Below, piece after piece: positions 1 to 7,853 of a DNA stretch of 64,000 bases. A program made the translations under genes and the position numbers. Location of the stretch: positions 1 to 64,000 of the forward strand of contig NZ_JADKRV010000007.1 of the NCBI RefSeq assembly GCF_015351025.1, given 5' to 3'. The stretch's first letter is position 1; each line of letters opens with the position of its first letter. The DNA comes from Curtobacterium sp. VKM Ac-1376. Its GTDB lineage: Bacteria > Actinomycetota > Actinomycetes > Actinomycetales > Microbacteriaceae. Under the pieces are notes generated by a model that did no database searches, had not been told where the DNA came from, and saw nothing but the letters and a program-made list of their open reading frames with translations.

Positions 1-28
1 AGGCGCGGTGCCAGCAGGCACCGCGCCT
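1..28. terminator. Perfect hairpin, GGGAGGC-type extragenic repeat
   Basis: Twelve-base arms (AGGCGCGGTGCC and its exact complement) flank a 4-base loop, and the downstream arm continues into CCTCCCGTCCGTCC. This is the right half of a repeat seen many times in the window. It probably ends transcription of a gene that lies before the window; there is no clear U-tract. Confidence 0.6.
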
Positions 29-560
29 CCCGTCCGTCCGCGGCCCGCGTTCGCACCCGCCTGCCGCAGTCCGGCACACTGACTCCCTCGGTGCCCGTGG
101 CACGGAGGTCCCGGAAGCCGACCAGACGTGGATGCCACCGACACCGCCTCCTCCTGCGTCCGCTGTGGCGCTCTGCGCCGACCGGCAGCGCTCCGCGGCC
201 CGACGACTGTTCGGGCGACTCGGGTCCTCGCTGGCGGCGACGGAGTTCTGGGCGCGGGTCTGCGAGGCGGACTCGCAGGGGCGCGGGCCGGCCGCTGGCC
301 CGTCCCCGGCACGGCACTGATCCGCGGTGGCGCTCCGCGACGCTGCCGCCAGGCGGGTCAGGCTGTTCTCCGGGCGATCTCGTCGACGCCGGGGCGCGCG
401 TCTGGCTGCGCTGCGAGCGCAACGCACGCACCTGACGGACGGGAGGCGCGGGACCGGGCCGCCGCGCGCCTCCCGTCCGGCGCCTGGTCAACGGACGCGG
501 ACCTGGGTCCGCTCCCACGTGCACCAGGTCAGCGTGGGGAGACGAGCGAGAGGAGCGTAC
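29..560. other. Gene-free stretch upstream of the alcohol dehydrogenase
   Basis: Several frames are open here only because the DNA is GC-rich; their translations are Arg/Pro/Ala-rich, with no domain and no ribosome site. The stretch holds one palindromic repeat (434-480) and, at 540-556, a purine-rich ribosome-binding leader identical over 17 bases to the rbpA leader at 17782-17798. I see no RNA gene. Confidence 0.5.
434..480. repeat. GGGAGGC-type extragenic palindrome
   Basis: The arm 436-450 (CGGACGGGAGGCGCG) pairs perfectly with 465-479, with a 14-base loop. It has the same arm as the elements at 1-35 and 6711-6758. It lies about 80 bases before the dehydrogenase start, so it is either a terminator for an upstream unit or a dispersed repeat. 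Confidence 0.7.
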
Positions 561-1700
561 ATGCGCGCCATGACCTACCGCGGGCCCTACCGGATCCGCG
601 TCGAGGAGAAGCCGGACCCCCGGATCGAGCACCCGAACGACGCGGTCATCCGGGTCGAACGCGCCGCCATCTGCGGATCCGACCTGCACCTGTACCACGG
701 CTTGATGCCGGACACCCGGGTCGGCCACACCTTCGGCCACGAGTTCATCGGGGTCGTCGAGCAGGTGGGATCGTCGGTGGAGCGCCTCAGCGTGGGGGAC
801 CGCGTGATGGTCCCGTTCCACATCTCGTGCGGGACCTGCTGGTTCTGCGCGCGCGGCCTGTTCACGAACTGCCACAACGTCAACCCGAACGCCACCGCGG
901 TCGGCGGGATCTTCGGGTACTCGCACACCACCGGCGGCTACGACGGCGGCCAGGCCGAGCGTGTCCGGGTGCCGTTCGCCGACGTCGGGCCGCAGGTGAT
1001 CCCGGACTGGCTCGACGACGAGGACGCGCTGATGATGACCGATGCGCTCGGCACGGGGTACTTCGGTGCGCAGCTCGCCTCGATCCGCGAGGGCGACACC
1101 GTCGTGGTGCTCGGCGCCGGCCCGGTCGGCCTGTACGCGGCGAAGTCGGCGTGGCTGATGGGCGCTGGGCGGGTGATCGTCGTCGACCAGTTCGAGTACC
1201 GGCTCGAGAAGGCCCGGACCTTCGCGCACGCCGAGACGATCAACTTCGCCGAGGTGGACGACGTCGTGGTCGAGATGAAGAAGCAGACTGACTTCCTCGG
1301 TGCGGACAGCGTGATCGACGCCGTCGGTGCAGAGGCCGACGGCAGCTTCCTGCAGCAGGTCAGCGCCACGAAGCTCAAGATGCAGGGCGGGTCGCCGGTC
1401 GCGCTGAACTGGGCGATCGACGGGGTCCGCAAGGGCGGCACCGTCTCGGCGATGGGTGCCTACGGGCCGATCCCGAACCTGGTGAAGTTCGGCGACGCGA
1501 TGAACAAGGGCGTCACGATCCACATGAACCAGGCGCCCGTCAAGCGGCAGTGGCCCCGGCTCCTGGAGCACATCCAGGCGGGTCACCTGAAGCCGAACGA
1601 CATCGTCACGCACCGGATCCCGCTCGAGCACATCGCCGAGGGGTACCACCTGTTCTCGTCGAAGCTCGACGACTGCATCAAGACCGTCATCGTCCCGTGA
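561..1700 (+). CDS. Zinc-dependent alcohol dehydrogenase (MDR family)
   Basis: A 379-residue medium-chain dehydrogenase that should oxidise an alcohol or aldehyde adduct with NAD(H) in the cytosol. Catalytic zinc residues are visible as Cys38 (ICGSD) and His60-Glu61 (GHE). The structural zinc lobe has Cys90, Cys93, Cys96 and Cys104. The Rossmann motif GAGPVG is at 185-190, with Asp209 at the end of the second strand, which favours NAD over NADP. It resembles the glutathione-independent formaldehyde dehydrogenase-like subgroup; the substrate is not known. The ATG at 561 follows GAGAGGAG by 5 bases; longer in-frame extensions have no ribosome site. The next gene starts 12 bases after its stop, so the two are probably co-transcribed. 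Confidence 0.9.
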   Translation: MRAMTYRGPYRIRVEEKPDPRIEHPNDAVIRVERAAICGSDLHLYHGLMPDTRVGHTFGHEFIGVVEQVGSSVERLSVGDRVMVPFHISCGTCWFCARGLFTNCHNVNPNATAVGGIFGYSHTTGGYDGGQAERVRVPFADVGPQVIPDWLDDEDALMMTDALGTGYFGAQLASIREGDTVVVLGAGPVGLYAAKSAWLMGAGRVIVVDQFEYRLEKARTFAHAETINFAEVDDVVVEMKKQTDFLGADSVIDAVGAEADGSFLQQVSATKLKMQGGSPVALNWAIDGVRKGGTVSAMGAYGPIPNLVKFGDAMNKGVTIHMNQAPVKRQWPRLLEHIQAGHLKPNDIVTHRIPLEHIAEGYHLFSSKLDDCIKTVIVP

Positions 1701-1711
1701 AGGAGCCGACC

Positions 1712-2326
1712 GTGCCCGACAACGCCGTGCCCGACAACACCGCGGCCGATCACACCCCCTACGTCGCCGATCCGCCGCGTCGCGTGCCCTCGGCCGACGA
1801 GCTCCGTGCCCGGATCCCCGGGTGGGGGAGCGATCTCGACCCCGCCGACCGTCCCTCGGTGCCGAAGCTGTCGCGTGAGGCCGGTATGGCCACCGGTGCG
1901 CACTGGCACGTCCCACCGCAGCAGGACGGTGCGAGCGGCCGCGAGCGCTCCATCGAGCACGCACACGTCACCCCGGTGTTCGGCACGGCGCAGCCGCTGT
2001 CGGGCATCGCCGGGATCGTCCGTCGGTACGCCTACCGCCGTTTCGGCGAGGGGCGTCTGGCGCACTGGATGCTGCTCGTCGTCGGGGACCGCCTCGACGT
2101 GGCCACGCACCGGGTGACCGACGCGCTGCGCGGTCGCCCGGATCGGGTGATCCGTGAGACCGGCATCCGAGCGGAGCGAGGGAAGCACCCGGTGGCGTCG
2201 CGGCTCGGCTCGAGCCGGCGGGACTGGCGGCACCAGCTGCTCGACCCGCTCGTGGCGAACTGGGGGTGGCTCGCGGCGGTCAGCGCGGTCGTGTTGCTCG
2301 TGCGGCGGGCGCGGCGCTCGCGCTGA
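1712..2326 (+). CDS. Hypothetical protein with C-terminal membrane anchor
   Basis: A 204-residue protein I do not recognise. The start is GTG 1712, seven bases after AGGAG; a GTG overlapping the dehydrogenase stop (1697) is the alternative. The first 80 residues are Pro/Asp-rich and likely disordered. The middle contains an amphipathic stretch with YAYRRFGEGRLAHWML. A single hydrophobic segment near residues 182-198 is followed by an Arg-rich tail, so the protein should sit in the inner membrane with most of its mass on one side. It follows the alcohol dehydrogenase in the same direction, but no functional link is visible. Confidence 0.7.
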   Translation: MPDNAVPDNTAADHTPYVADPPRRVPSADELRARIPGWGSDLDPADRPSVPKLSREAGMATGAHWHVPPQQDGASGRERSIEHAHVTPVFGTAQPLSGIAGIVRRYAYRRFGEGRLAHWMLLVVGDRLDVATHRVTDALRGRPDRVIRETGIRAERGKHPVASRLGSSRRDWRHQLLDPLVANWGWLAAVSAVVLLVRRARRSR

Positions 2327-2384
2327 GCGCGCGCAGCGGGCGCGGCCCGTGGTCCGCGCGGTGCCGCGACTGCCGTGGTGCGGC

Positions 2385-2431
2385 GTTGCGCACTCGGTGG
2401 GAGCTTGTTTGCCCCGCACGGAGTGCGCAAC
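2385..2431. repeat. Extragenic palindrome, CGTGCGAGGTT family, copy 1
   Basis: Arms GTTGCGCACTC (2385-2395) and GAGTGCGCAAC (2421-2431) are perfect complements. The right side continues as CGCAACCTCGCACGG, which recurs at copy 2 and, with one change, at 58038-58052. Confidence 0.75.
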
Positions 2432-2536
2432 CTCGCACGGGGTTGCGGCGCGCGCACAGTGCGGCCTGGAGGCGCGTGGCGGCCGCGCCCCGCGCCTCCC
2501 GTCCGCACGGTGCCGGGTCCACCGCCCGGTGCGGCC

Positions 2537-2581
2537 TTGCGCACTCGGTGCGAGCTTGTACGCGCCGCACGGAGTCCGCAA
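2537..2581. repeat. Extragenic palindrome, CGTGCGAGGTT family, copy 2
   Basis: Arms TTGCGCACTC (2537-2546) and GAGTCCGCAA (2572-2581) pair with one mismatch. The spacer and both flanks closely match copy 1, which shows duplication of a whole element of about 60 bases. Confidence 0.75.
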
Positions 2582-2597
2582 CCTCGCACGGAGTGGT

Positions 2598-2704
2598 GAC
2601 GCCGGACGCACCGAGCGCAGCGAGGTGGCGGCGGCGACGCCGGACGCCCTGAGCGCAGCGAGGTGGCGCACGAGGCGGTGACGCCCTGAGCGCAGCGATG
2701 GCGG
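2598..2704. repeat. Imperfect tandem repeat with GAGCGCAGCGAGG core
   Basis: Three units start at 2598, 2636 and 2680. Each opens with GACGCC and contains GAGCGCAGCGA; units one and two also share GCCGGACGC and GAGGTGGCG. The copies are 38, 44 and about 25 bases. The role is unknown. Confidence 0.7.
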
Positions 2705-2730
2705 CACTCGCCGGGAAGACACAACAGAAG

Positions 2731-2760
2731 ATGCCCCCCGACCGACAGGTCAGGGGGCAT
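2731..2760 (-). terminator. Rho-independent terminator after tRNA-Leu
   Basis: A 13-base stem (ATGCCCCC..GACC, one G-T pair) with a GACA/TGTC loop. Read on the minus strand it lies just beyond the tRNA 3' end and is followed by the T-rich run CTTCTGTTGTGTCTT. Confidence 0.8.
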
Positions 2761-2770
2761 TCATTTTCTG

Positions 2771-2856
2771 TGTCCGAGAGGGGACTTGAACCCCTACGCC
2801 CTAATACGGGCACTAGCACCTCAAGCTAGCGCGTCTACCAATTCCGCCACCCGGAC
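2771..2856 (-). tRNA. tRNA-Leu (anticodon GAG)
   Basis: The 86-nt minus-strand sequence folds as a class II tRNA. The acceptor stem is GTCCGGG with CTCGGAC plus discriminator A. The anticodon stem is CTAGC/GCTAG around the loop TTGAGGT, giving anticodon GAG. A long variable arm and the T-loop TTCAAGT with stem AGGGG/CCCCT are present. CCA is not encoded. It reads CUC (and CUU) leucine codons. A candidate -10 TAGTGT lies upstream at 2911-2916. Confidence 0.95.
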
Positions 2857-3004
2857 AGGGTGTCTGGTGTCTGTTTCCCGGGTTGAACCCGGCGTTCCTG
2901 CCGAGAGAAGACACTAGCACGGGTCTGAACGCGCGATGAACACGGTTGCGCATCCCGGGCGAGTCCACTGCCATCGGCACCGGGATCGCTGCGGTACGGA
3001 CCGA

Positions 3005-3010
3005 TACCGT
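3005..3010 (+). promoter_or_regulatory. -10 hexamer TACCGT, leaderless start of M20 peptidase
   Basis: TACCGT ends six bases before the ATG at 3017, which places the transcript start on or next to the start codon. Confidence 0.5.
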
Positions 3011-3016
3011 GGAGCC

Positions 3017-4357
3017 ATGACGAACCCGGAGCCGACCGCGCTCGAGACCGACGCCGAGCGAGCACCCGAGCTCGAGGCCACCGCTGCGATCGCGCGCGAC
3101 CTCATCCGCATCGACACGACGAACTGGGGCGAGGGGAAGTCCCGCGGTGAGACGGAGGCGGCGCACTACGTCGAGGACAAGCTCCGCGGGCTGGGCCTCG
3201 AGCCGCAGCTGTTCGAGTCCGAGCCCGACCGGGTGAGCGTGGTGGCGCGGGTCCCTGGACGGAACCGCGACAAGCCGGCGCTCGTGGTCCACGGGCACCT
3301 CGACGTCGTCCCTGCGGACCCGACGAACTGGTCGGTGGACCCGTTCGGTGGCGTGGTCAAGGACGGCTCGTTGTGGGGTCGCGGTGCGGTGGACATGAAG
3401 AACATGGACGCGATGATGCTCACGTCGCTGGCCGACGTGATCGCGCAGCACGGTGCTCCCGAGCGGGACCTGGTGATCGCGTACTTCGCCGACGAGGAAG
3501 CCGGTGGAGTACTGGGCTCGCACCACGTCGTGGACCGGCACCCGGAGGTCTTCGCGGGCGCGACGGCGGCGATCAGTGAGGTCGGCGGGTACTCGATCTC
3601 GCTCGGCGATCGTCGGGCGTACCTGCTGCAGACGGGCGAGAAAGCGCTCATGTGGGTGAAGCTCATCGCCCGCGGCACGGCGGCGCACGGGTCGCACGTC
3701 ATCCGTGACAACGCGGTCACGAAACTCGCGGCGGCCGTCGCCCGGATCGGCAGCGAGGAGTGGCCGGTGCGGCTCTCCGCCACGACCGACGCCATGGTCG
3801 CCGAGGTCGCGCGGTTCCTCGGGGTCGATCCCACCGTGACGGGCCCGGACGAGGTCGCACTGGCCACCGGGTCGGCCTCGCGGTTCATCCACGCTGCATT
3901 GCACACCACCTCGAACCCGACGGTGTTGACCGCCGGGTACAAGCACAACGTCATCCCGGACACCGCCGAGGCCCTCGTCGACATCCGTTGCCTTCCCGGC
4001 GACGAGGAGACGGTGCTCGAGCGCGTGCGAGAGCTCGCCGGCGACGACGTCGAGGTCGTGATGTCGTTCCGCGACATCGGCCTCGAGCAGGACTTCGGCG
4101 GCCCGCTGGTGGACGCCGTCCGCGACGTCCTCGGCCGCCACGACCCGGGTGCGCCGGTTCTGCCGTACCTGTTGTCCGGTGGTACCGACAACAAGGCCCT
4201 CTCGACGCTCGGCATCGCGGGCTACGGGTTCGTGCCGCTGCAGTTGCCGGCCGGGGTCGACTTCCCCGCGATGTTCCACGGTGTCGACGAGCGGGTACCG
4301 CTCGAGTCCCTGGCGTTCGGCCGGCGGGTCCTCGCGGACCTGCTCGCGACGTACTGA
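3017..4357 (+). CDS. M20/M25/M40 family metallopeptidase (DapE/ArgE-like)
   Basis: A 446-residue dizinc hydrolase of the M20 family, which cleaves amide bonds of small peptides or N-acyl amino acids in the cytosol. Visible signatures are His94 and Asp96 in HGHLDVVP, bridging Asp126 in GRGAVDMK, and the Glu160-Glu161 pair in ADEEAGG. The dimerisation lid spans about residues 210-330, and a C-terminal SGGTDNK segment sits near residue 388. The start ATG 3017 follows a -10 hexamer directly and also has GGAG at 3011-3014. A homologue lies in the mshC/uppP neighbourhood of mycobacteria. The substrate is unknown. Confidence 0.9.
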   Translation: MTNPEPTALETDAERAPELEATAAIARDLIRIDTTNWGEGKSRGETEAAHYVEDKLRGLGLEPQLFESEPDRVSVVARVPGRNRDKPALVVHGHLDVVPADPTNWSVDPFGGVVKDGSLWGRGAVDMKNMDAMMLTSLADVIAQHGAPERDLVIAYFADEEAGGVLGSHHVVDRHPEVFAGATAAISEVGGYSISLGDRRAYLLQTGEKALMWVKLIARGTAAHGSHVIRDNAVTKLAAAVARIGSEEWPVRLSATTDAMVAEVARFLGVDPTVTGPDEVALATGSASRFIHAALHTTSNPTVLTAGYKHNVIPDTAEALVDIRCLPGDEETVLERVRELAGDDVEVVMSFRDIGLEQDFGGPLVDAVRDVLGRHDPGAPVLPYLLSGGTDNKALSTLGIAGYGFVPLQLPAGVDFPAMFHGVDERVPLESLAFGRRVLADLLATY

Positions 4358-4515
4358 CCGACTGTGCCCGACGGCGACCGTCCGGATCGCCCGACCGTTC
4401 CGGATCGCCCGACCGCGAGCGCGGTCGCGGCACCGCCGCAGCTGCCGACTGATATTGTGCATGGTCGCCGTCGTGGCGGTGCCCCTGACCGACCTCTCCC
4501 CGAAAGGCCCGTGCG

Positions 4516-5346
4516 ATGCACATCCTCGAGGCGATCTTCCTCGGCTTCGTCCAGGGGCTCACCGAGTTCCTGCCGGTGTCCTCCAGCGCGCACCTGCGCA
4601 TCGTCGGGCTGTTCCTGCCCGATGCGAAGGACCCGGGCGCGGCGTTCACCGCGGTGACGCAGCTCGGCACCGAGACCGCGGTGCTCATCTACTTCTGGCG
4701 GGACATCACGCGGATCATCGGTCGGTGGTTCCGTTCGGTGTTCCGTCGAGACGTGCCGAAGGGTGACCCGGACGTCCGACTCGGGTGGCTCGTGATCCTC
4801 GGCACGATCCCGATCGGCATCGCCGGCCTCCTGCTGAAGGACTCCATCGAGACCACGTTCCGGTCGCTCTGGATCGTCGCGATCGTGCTCATCGTCTTCG
4901 GCATCGTGCTGGGGGTGCTCGACGTCGTCGGCCGCAAGGAACGGCGGATCGAGCACATGACGTTCCGCGGCGGGCTGCTCATCGGTCTGGCGCAGATGCT
5001 CGCCCTCGTGCCGGGGGTCTCGCGTTCGGGCGCCACGGTGTCGATGGGGCTCGCGCTCGGCTACACCCGACCGGCGGCAGCGCGTTTCGCCTTCCTGCTC
5101 GCGATCCCCGCGGTGTTCCTGTCGGGGTTCTACGAGGCCGCGACGAGCCTCGGCGACCACGGTTCGCCGTTCGGACTCGCCGACACGCTCATCGCGACGG
5201 TCGTCGCGTTCGTGGTCGGGTTCGTCGTGATCGCGGCGTTCATGAACTACATCAGCAAGCGCAGCTTCATGCCCTTCGTGGTCTACCGGATCGCACTCGG
5301 TATCGTTCTGATCGTGTTGTTGTCGCTCGGAGTGATCCAGCCGTGA
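4516..5346 (+). CDS. uppP: Undecaprenyl-diphosphate phosphatase
   Basis: A 276-residue integral membrane enzyme that converts undecaprenyl pyrophosphate to the monophosphate carrier for peptidoglycan and wall polymers; loss usually gives bacitracin sensitivity. Both family signatures are present: Glu17 in GLTEFLPVSSSAH (14-26) and PGVSRSG (166-172). Seven to eight hydrophobic segments fit the family. ATG 4516 follows GAAAGG by 9 bases, and a possible -10 (TATTGT) is at 4453-4458, giving a leader of about 50 nt. The stop overlaps the mshC GTG by three bases, so the two genes should be translationally coupled. Confidence 0.95.
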   Translation: MHILEAIFLGFVQGLTEFLPVSSSAHLRIVGLFLPDAKDPGAAFTAVTQLGTETAVLIYFWRDITRIIGRWFRSVFRRDVPKGDPDVRLGWLVILGTIPIGIAGLLLKDSIETTFRSLWIVAIVLIVFGIVLGVLDVVGRKERRIEHMTFRGGLLIGLAQMLALVPGVSRSGATVSMGLALGYTRPAAARFAFLLAIPAVFLSGFYEAATSLGDHGSPFGLADTLIATVVAFVVGFVVIAAFMNYISKRSFMPFVVYRIALGIVLIVLLSLGVIQP

Positions 5347-6587
5347 GGGCCTGGCAGGCCCCATCCGTCCCCGACGTCGCGGGCGCCGCGCCGCGCCCGG
5401 TCGTCCACGACACCGCCACGGGCAAGCCGGTGGACCCTGCGCGCGACGAGGACCGCGCCGCGCTGTACGTCTGCGGCATCACCCCGTACGACGCCACGCA
5501 CCTCGGCCACGCCGCGACGTACCTGGCGTTCGACACCCTCGGCCGGGCCTGGCGGGACGCCGGACTCGACGTCGAGTACGCGCAGAACGTCACCGACGTG
5601 GACGACCCGCTGCTCGAGCGCGCCGCCCGCGACGGCGTCGACTGGCGTGAGCTGGCGGCGTCGCAGATCGACCTGTTCCGCCGCGACATGGAATCGCTCC
5701 GCATCCTGCCGCCGGACGACTTCGTGGCCGTCACCGACGAGGTCGAGCGCGTCGCCGCAGCCGTCTCGTTCCTGCAGGAGACCGGATACGCGTACGCGGT
5801 ACCGACCGACGGTGCCGAGGGCGACGACCTGTACTTCGACGTGCACCGTCCGACCGACGGCTGGACCCTCGGTGACGAGAGCGGCCTGGACCGCGACACC
5901 ATGCTGGCACTGGCCGCGGAGCGCGGGGGCGACCCGGAGCGACCGGGCAAGCGGGACCCGCTCGACCCGCTGCTGTGGCGTGCCGCCCGCGACGGCGAGC
6001 CGAGCTGGGACACCGAGATCGGACCTGGACGCCCCGGTTGGCACATCGAGTGCAGCGTCATCGCCGGTGATCGCCTCGGCCTGCCGATCAGCGTGCAGGG
6101 CGGCGGGAGCGACCTGGTCTTCCCGCACCACGAGATGAGCGCCGGGCACGCCGCTGCCCTGTCGCACCTGCCCCTCGCGAACGCCTTCGTCCACACCGGG
6201 ATGATCGCGTACCAGGGCACGAAGATCTCGAAGTCGCTCGGCAACCTCGTCACGGTGCGAGGGCTGCTCGACGGCGGCGCTGACCCCCGGGCCATCCGGC
6301 TCGCGCTGCTGTCGCACAAGTACTCCGACGACTGGGAGTGGTTCGACACCGAACTCACCAGCGCCGAGAAGCGTCTCGCCGGGTGGGACGCCTGGTCCTC
6401 CGGAGCGTCCGCGGGGCACGCGGACGACGCATCCGACGTCGCGGGACGCATCCGCGCGCGGGTCTCGGACGACCTCGACACCCCCGGCGCCGTCGCCGCG
6501 GTCGACACCGCGATCGCGGGTGGCACGGCGTGCACGTCCGAGCTCGTCGACCTGATCGACGCGCTGCTCGGCATCCGCCTGGCCTGA
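5343..6587 (+). CDS. mshC: L-cysteine:1D-myo-inositol 2-amino-2-deoxy-glucopyranoside ligase
   Basis: This 414-residue enzyme joins cysteine to GlcN-inositol with ATP, the third step of mycothiol synthesis. It is a class I CysRS-derived ligase. The HIGH-like THLGH is at 52-56 and the KMSKS-like KISKS at 294-298. Zinc ligands Cys44, Cys237 and His262 match the spacing known for mycobacterial MshC (Cys43, Cys231, His256). The GTG start overlaps the uppP stop; the N-terminus VRAWQAPSVP is typical of the family. The rest of the CysRS anticodon-binding region is absent, as expected. It is followed by a long palindromic terminator. Confidence 0.95.
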   Translation: MRAWQAPSVPDVAGAAPRPVVHDTATGKPVDPARDEDRAALYVCGITPYDATHLGHAATYLAFDTLGRAWRDAGLDVEYAQNVTDVDDPLLERAARDGVDWRELAASQIDLFRRDMESLRILPPDDFVAVTDEVERVAAAVSFLQETGYAYAVPTDGAEGDDLYFDVHRPTDGWTLGDESGLDRDTMLALAAERGGDPERPGKRDPLDPLLWRAARDGEPSWDTEIGPGRPGWHIECSVIAGDRLGLPISVQGGGSDLVFPHHEMSAGHAAALSHLPLANAFVHTGMIAYQGTKISKSLGNLVTVRGLLDGGADPRAIRLALLSHKYSDDWEWFDTELTSAEKRLAGWDAWSSGASAGHADDASDVAGRIRARVSDDLDTPGAVAAVDTAIAGGTACTSELVDLIDALLGIRLA

Positions 6588-6646
6588 CGCCGCGTGGCGG
6601 GCGCCGTCGCGCCCGCGCCGAGGGGTACCGAACTGTCGCCCGGGCA

Positions 6647-6679
6647 GGCCGCAGCCGACAGATCGCGACCACTCGGCGG
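6647..6679. repeat. 33-bp extragenic repeat, copy A
   Basis: It matches 43783-43815 at 30 of 33 positions. In both places it is followed about 30 bases later by a GACGG(A/G)CGGGAGGC arm, so the two loci carry a composite element of about 90 bases. It lies downstream of mshC. Confidence 0.75.
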
Positions 6680-6710
6680 AGGTGAGCGGGGTGTCGTGGC
6701 CCACGCGACC

Positions 6711-6758
6711 GACGGACGGGAGGCACGTGGCGGGCCCGCCACGTGCCTCCCGTCCGTC
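6711..6758. terminator. Perfect 48-bp palindrome between convergent genes
   Basis: The 24-base arm beginning GACGGACGGGAGGCACG is followed without spacer by its exact complement. It sits between mshC (plus) and the PAC2 gene (minus), 13 bases past the latter's stop, so it can end transcription from both sides. In RNA the loop would take 3-4 bases from the stem centre. No U-tract is present. Confidence 0.85.
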
Positions 6759-6770
6759 AGTGGGTGTCGG

Positions 6771-7706
6771 CTACTGCTGCGGCGGCTGCTGGGGCCGCCA
6801 CGGCCCCTCGCCGCCGGCGGTGCCGCCGTCCTTGCCGTCCTTGCGCTCACGACGGCGGAGGTACTGCTCGAACTCCTGCGCGATGGCATCGCCCGAGGCC
6901 TCGGGGGAGTCGACCGTGTCGCGCGCCTGCTCCAGCTGCCCGATGTAGGACGCCATGTCCTCGTCGTCGGCGGCGAGGGCGTCGATGCCCTCTTCCCACT
7001 CGGTGGCGTCGTCGAGCAACGTCCCGCGCGGCACCGTGACGTCGGTGAGCTCCTCGATCTTGTCGAGCAGCGAGAGCGTGGCCTTCGGCGAGGGCGAGTT
7101 GTGCACGTAGTGCGGCACCGACGCCCACAGGGACAGCGTGGTCAGCCCGGCCTTGTCCATCGCGTCGGCGAGGACCCCGAGGATGCCGGTCGGCCCCTCG
7201 TACGAGGACTTGTCGACGTCGAAGGCAGCGCGGACTCCGGCGTTCTCGCTCGAGACGAACACCGAGATCGGCCGGGTGTGCGGGACGTCGGCGAGCATGG
7301 CGCCGACGAAGACGACCGCGTCGATCGAGTAGACGTCCGCCAGATCGATGATCTCCGCACAGAACCCGCGCCAGGTGCGCGACGGCTCGGGGCCGACGAG
7401 CACGAACACGTCGCGGTCGGTGGGGGAGCCGGTCGCGCCGATGACCGGGCGGCCCTCGGCGCCGGGGCCGTACAGCACGATCCGGGGCCACTGCACGCCA
7501 CGCACGCCGCTCTCGTCCGAGCCGACGGAGGGTCGGTTGAACTGGTAGTCGACGTACCGCTCACCGTCGAGCTCGCGCAGCTCGTCCAGGCCGAGCGACT
7601 CGACGATGCGCCGGGCGAGGCCGCTCGCGGCTTCACCGGCGTCGTTCCAGCCCTCGAAGGCGACGACGAGCAACCGGCCGTCGCTGAAGGGGGAGTGCTG
7701 TGGCAC
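6771..7706 (-). CDS. PAC2 family protein
   Basis: A 311-residue soluble protein of the PAC2 (proteasome assembly chaperone 2-like) fold. The N-terminal VVAFEGWNDAG and the central VVFVGAMLADVPHTRP are typical of actinobacterial members. Gly/Gln-rich low complexity closes the C-terminus. Actinobacterial PAC2 proteins sit near the Pup-proteasome genes, but here no proteasome gene is nearby, so the role is open. The start GTG 7706 is eight bases after AGGAGG; an in-frame ATG at 7766 lacks that spacing. A candidate -10 (TACAGT) is at 7780-7785 on the minus strand. Confidence 0.85.
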   Translation of the reverse strand: MPQHSPFSDGRLLVVAFEGWNDAGEAASGLARRIVESLGLDELRELDGERYVDYQFNRPSVGSDESGVRGVQWPRIVLYGPGAEGRPVIGATGSPTDRDVFVLVGPEPSRTWRGFCAEIIDLADVYSIDAVVFVGAMLADVPHTRPISVFVSSENAGVRAAFDVDKSSYEGPTGILGVLADAMDKAGLTTLSLWASVPHYVHNSPSPKATLSLLDKIEELTDVTVPRGTLLDDATEWEEGIDALAADDEDMASYIGQLEQARDTVDSPEASGDAIAQEFEQYLRRRERKDGKDGGTAGGEGPWRPQQPPQQ

Positions 7707-7839
7707 GGAGCGGACCTCCTGGTGGTGGAGCGGAGCGGGGCGGGAGCGGAGCCCCCGGCCGGACACGATTCAGGCATCCACTGTAGGCCCAGCGTGTGTC
7801 CGCGCACGCGAGCGTCCGCGCCCAGCGGAACGGCCCCGG

Positions 7840-7845
7840 TAGACT
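7840..7845 (+). promoter_or_regulatory. -10 hexamer TAGACT, leaderless start of HAD phosphatase
   Basis: TAGACT ends eight bases before GTG 7854; no purine-rich ribosome site intervenes. Confidence 0.6.
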
Positions 7846-7853
7846 CGTCGCCC

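Larger units (their letters stand above)
2327..2730. other. Repeat-rich intergenic region
   Basis: No credible gene is present. The stretch is made of dispersed and tandem repeats: two copies of a GTTGCGCACTC/GAGTGCGCAAC palindrome, a GGAGGCGCG...CGCGCCTCC element (2468-2499), and three imperfect tandem units rich in GAGCGCAGCGAGG (2598-2704). It separates a plus-strand gene from the minus-strand tRNA-Leu. Confidence 0.7.

Noticed and set aside
1-435. Overlapping plus-strand open frames at the window start
   Set aside because: Arg/Pro/Ala-rich translations, no ribosome site, no domain; typical GC-driven open frames.
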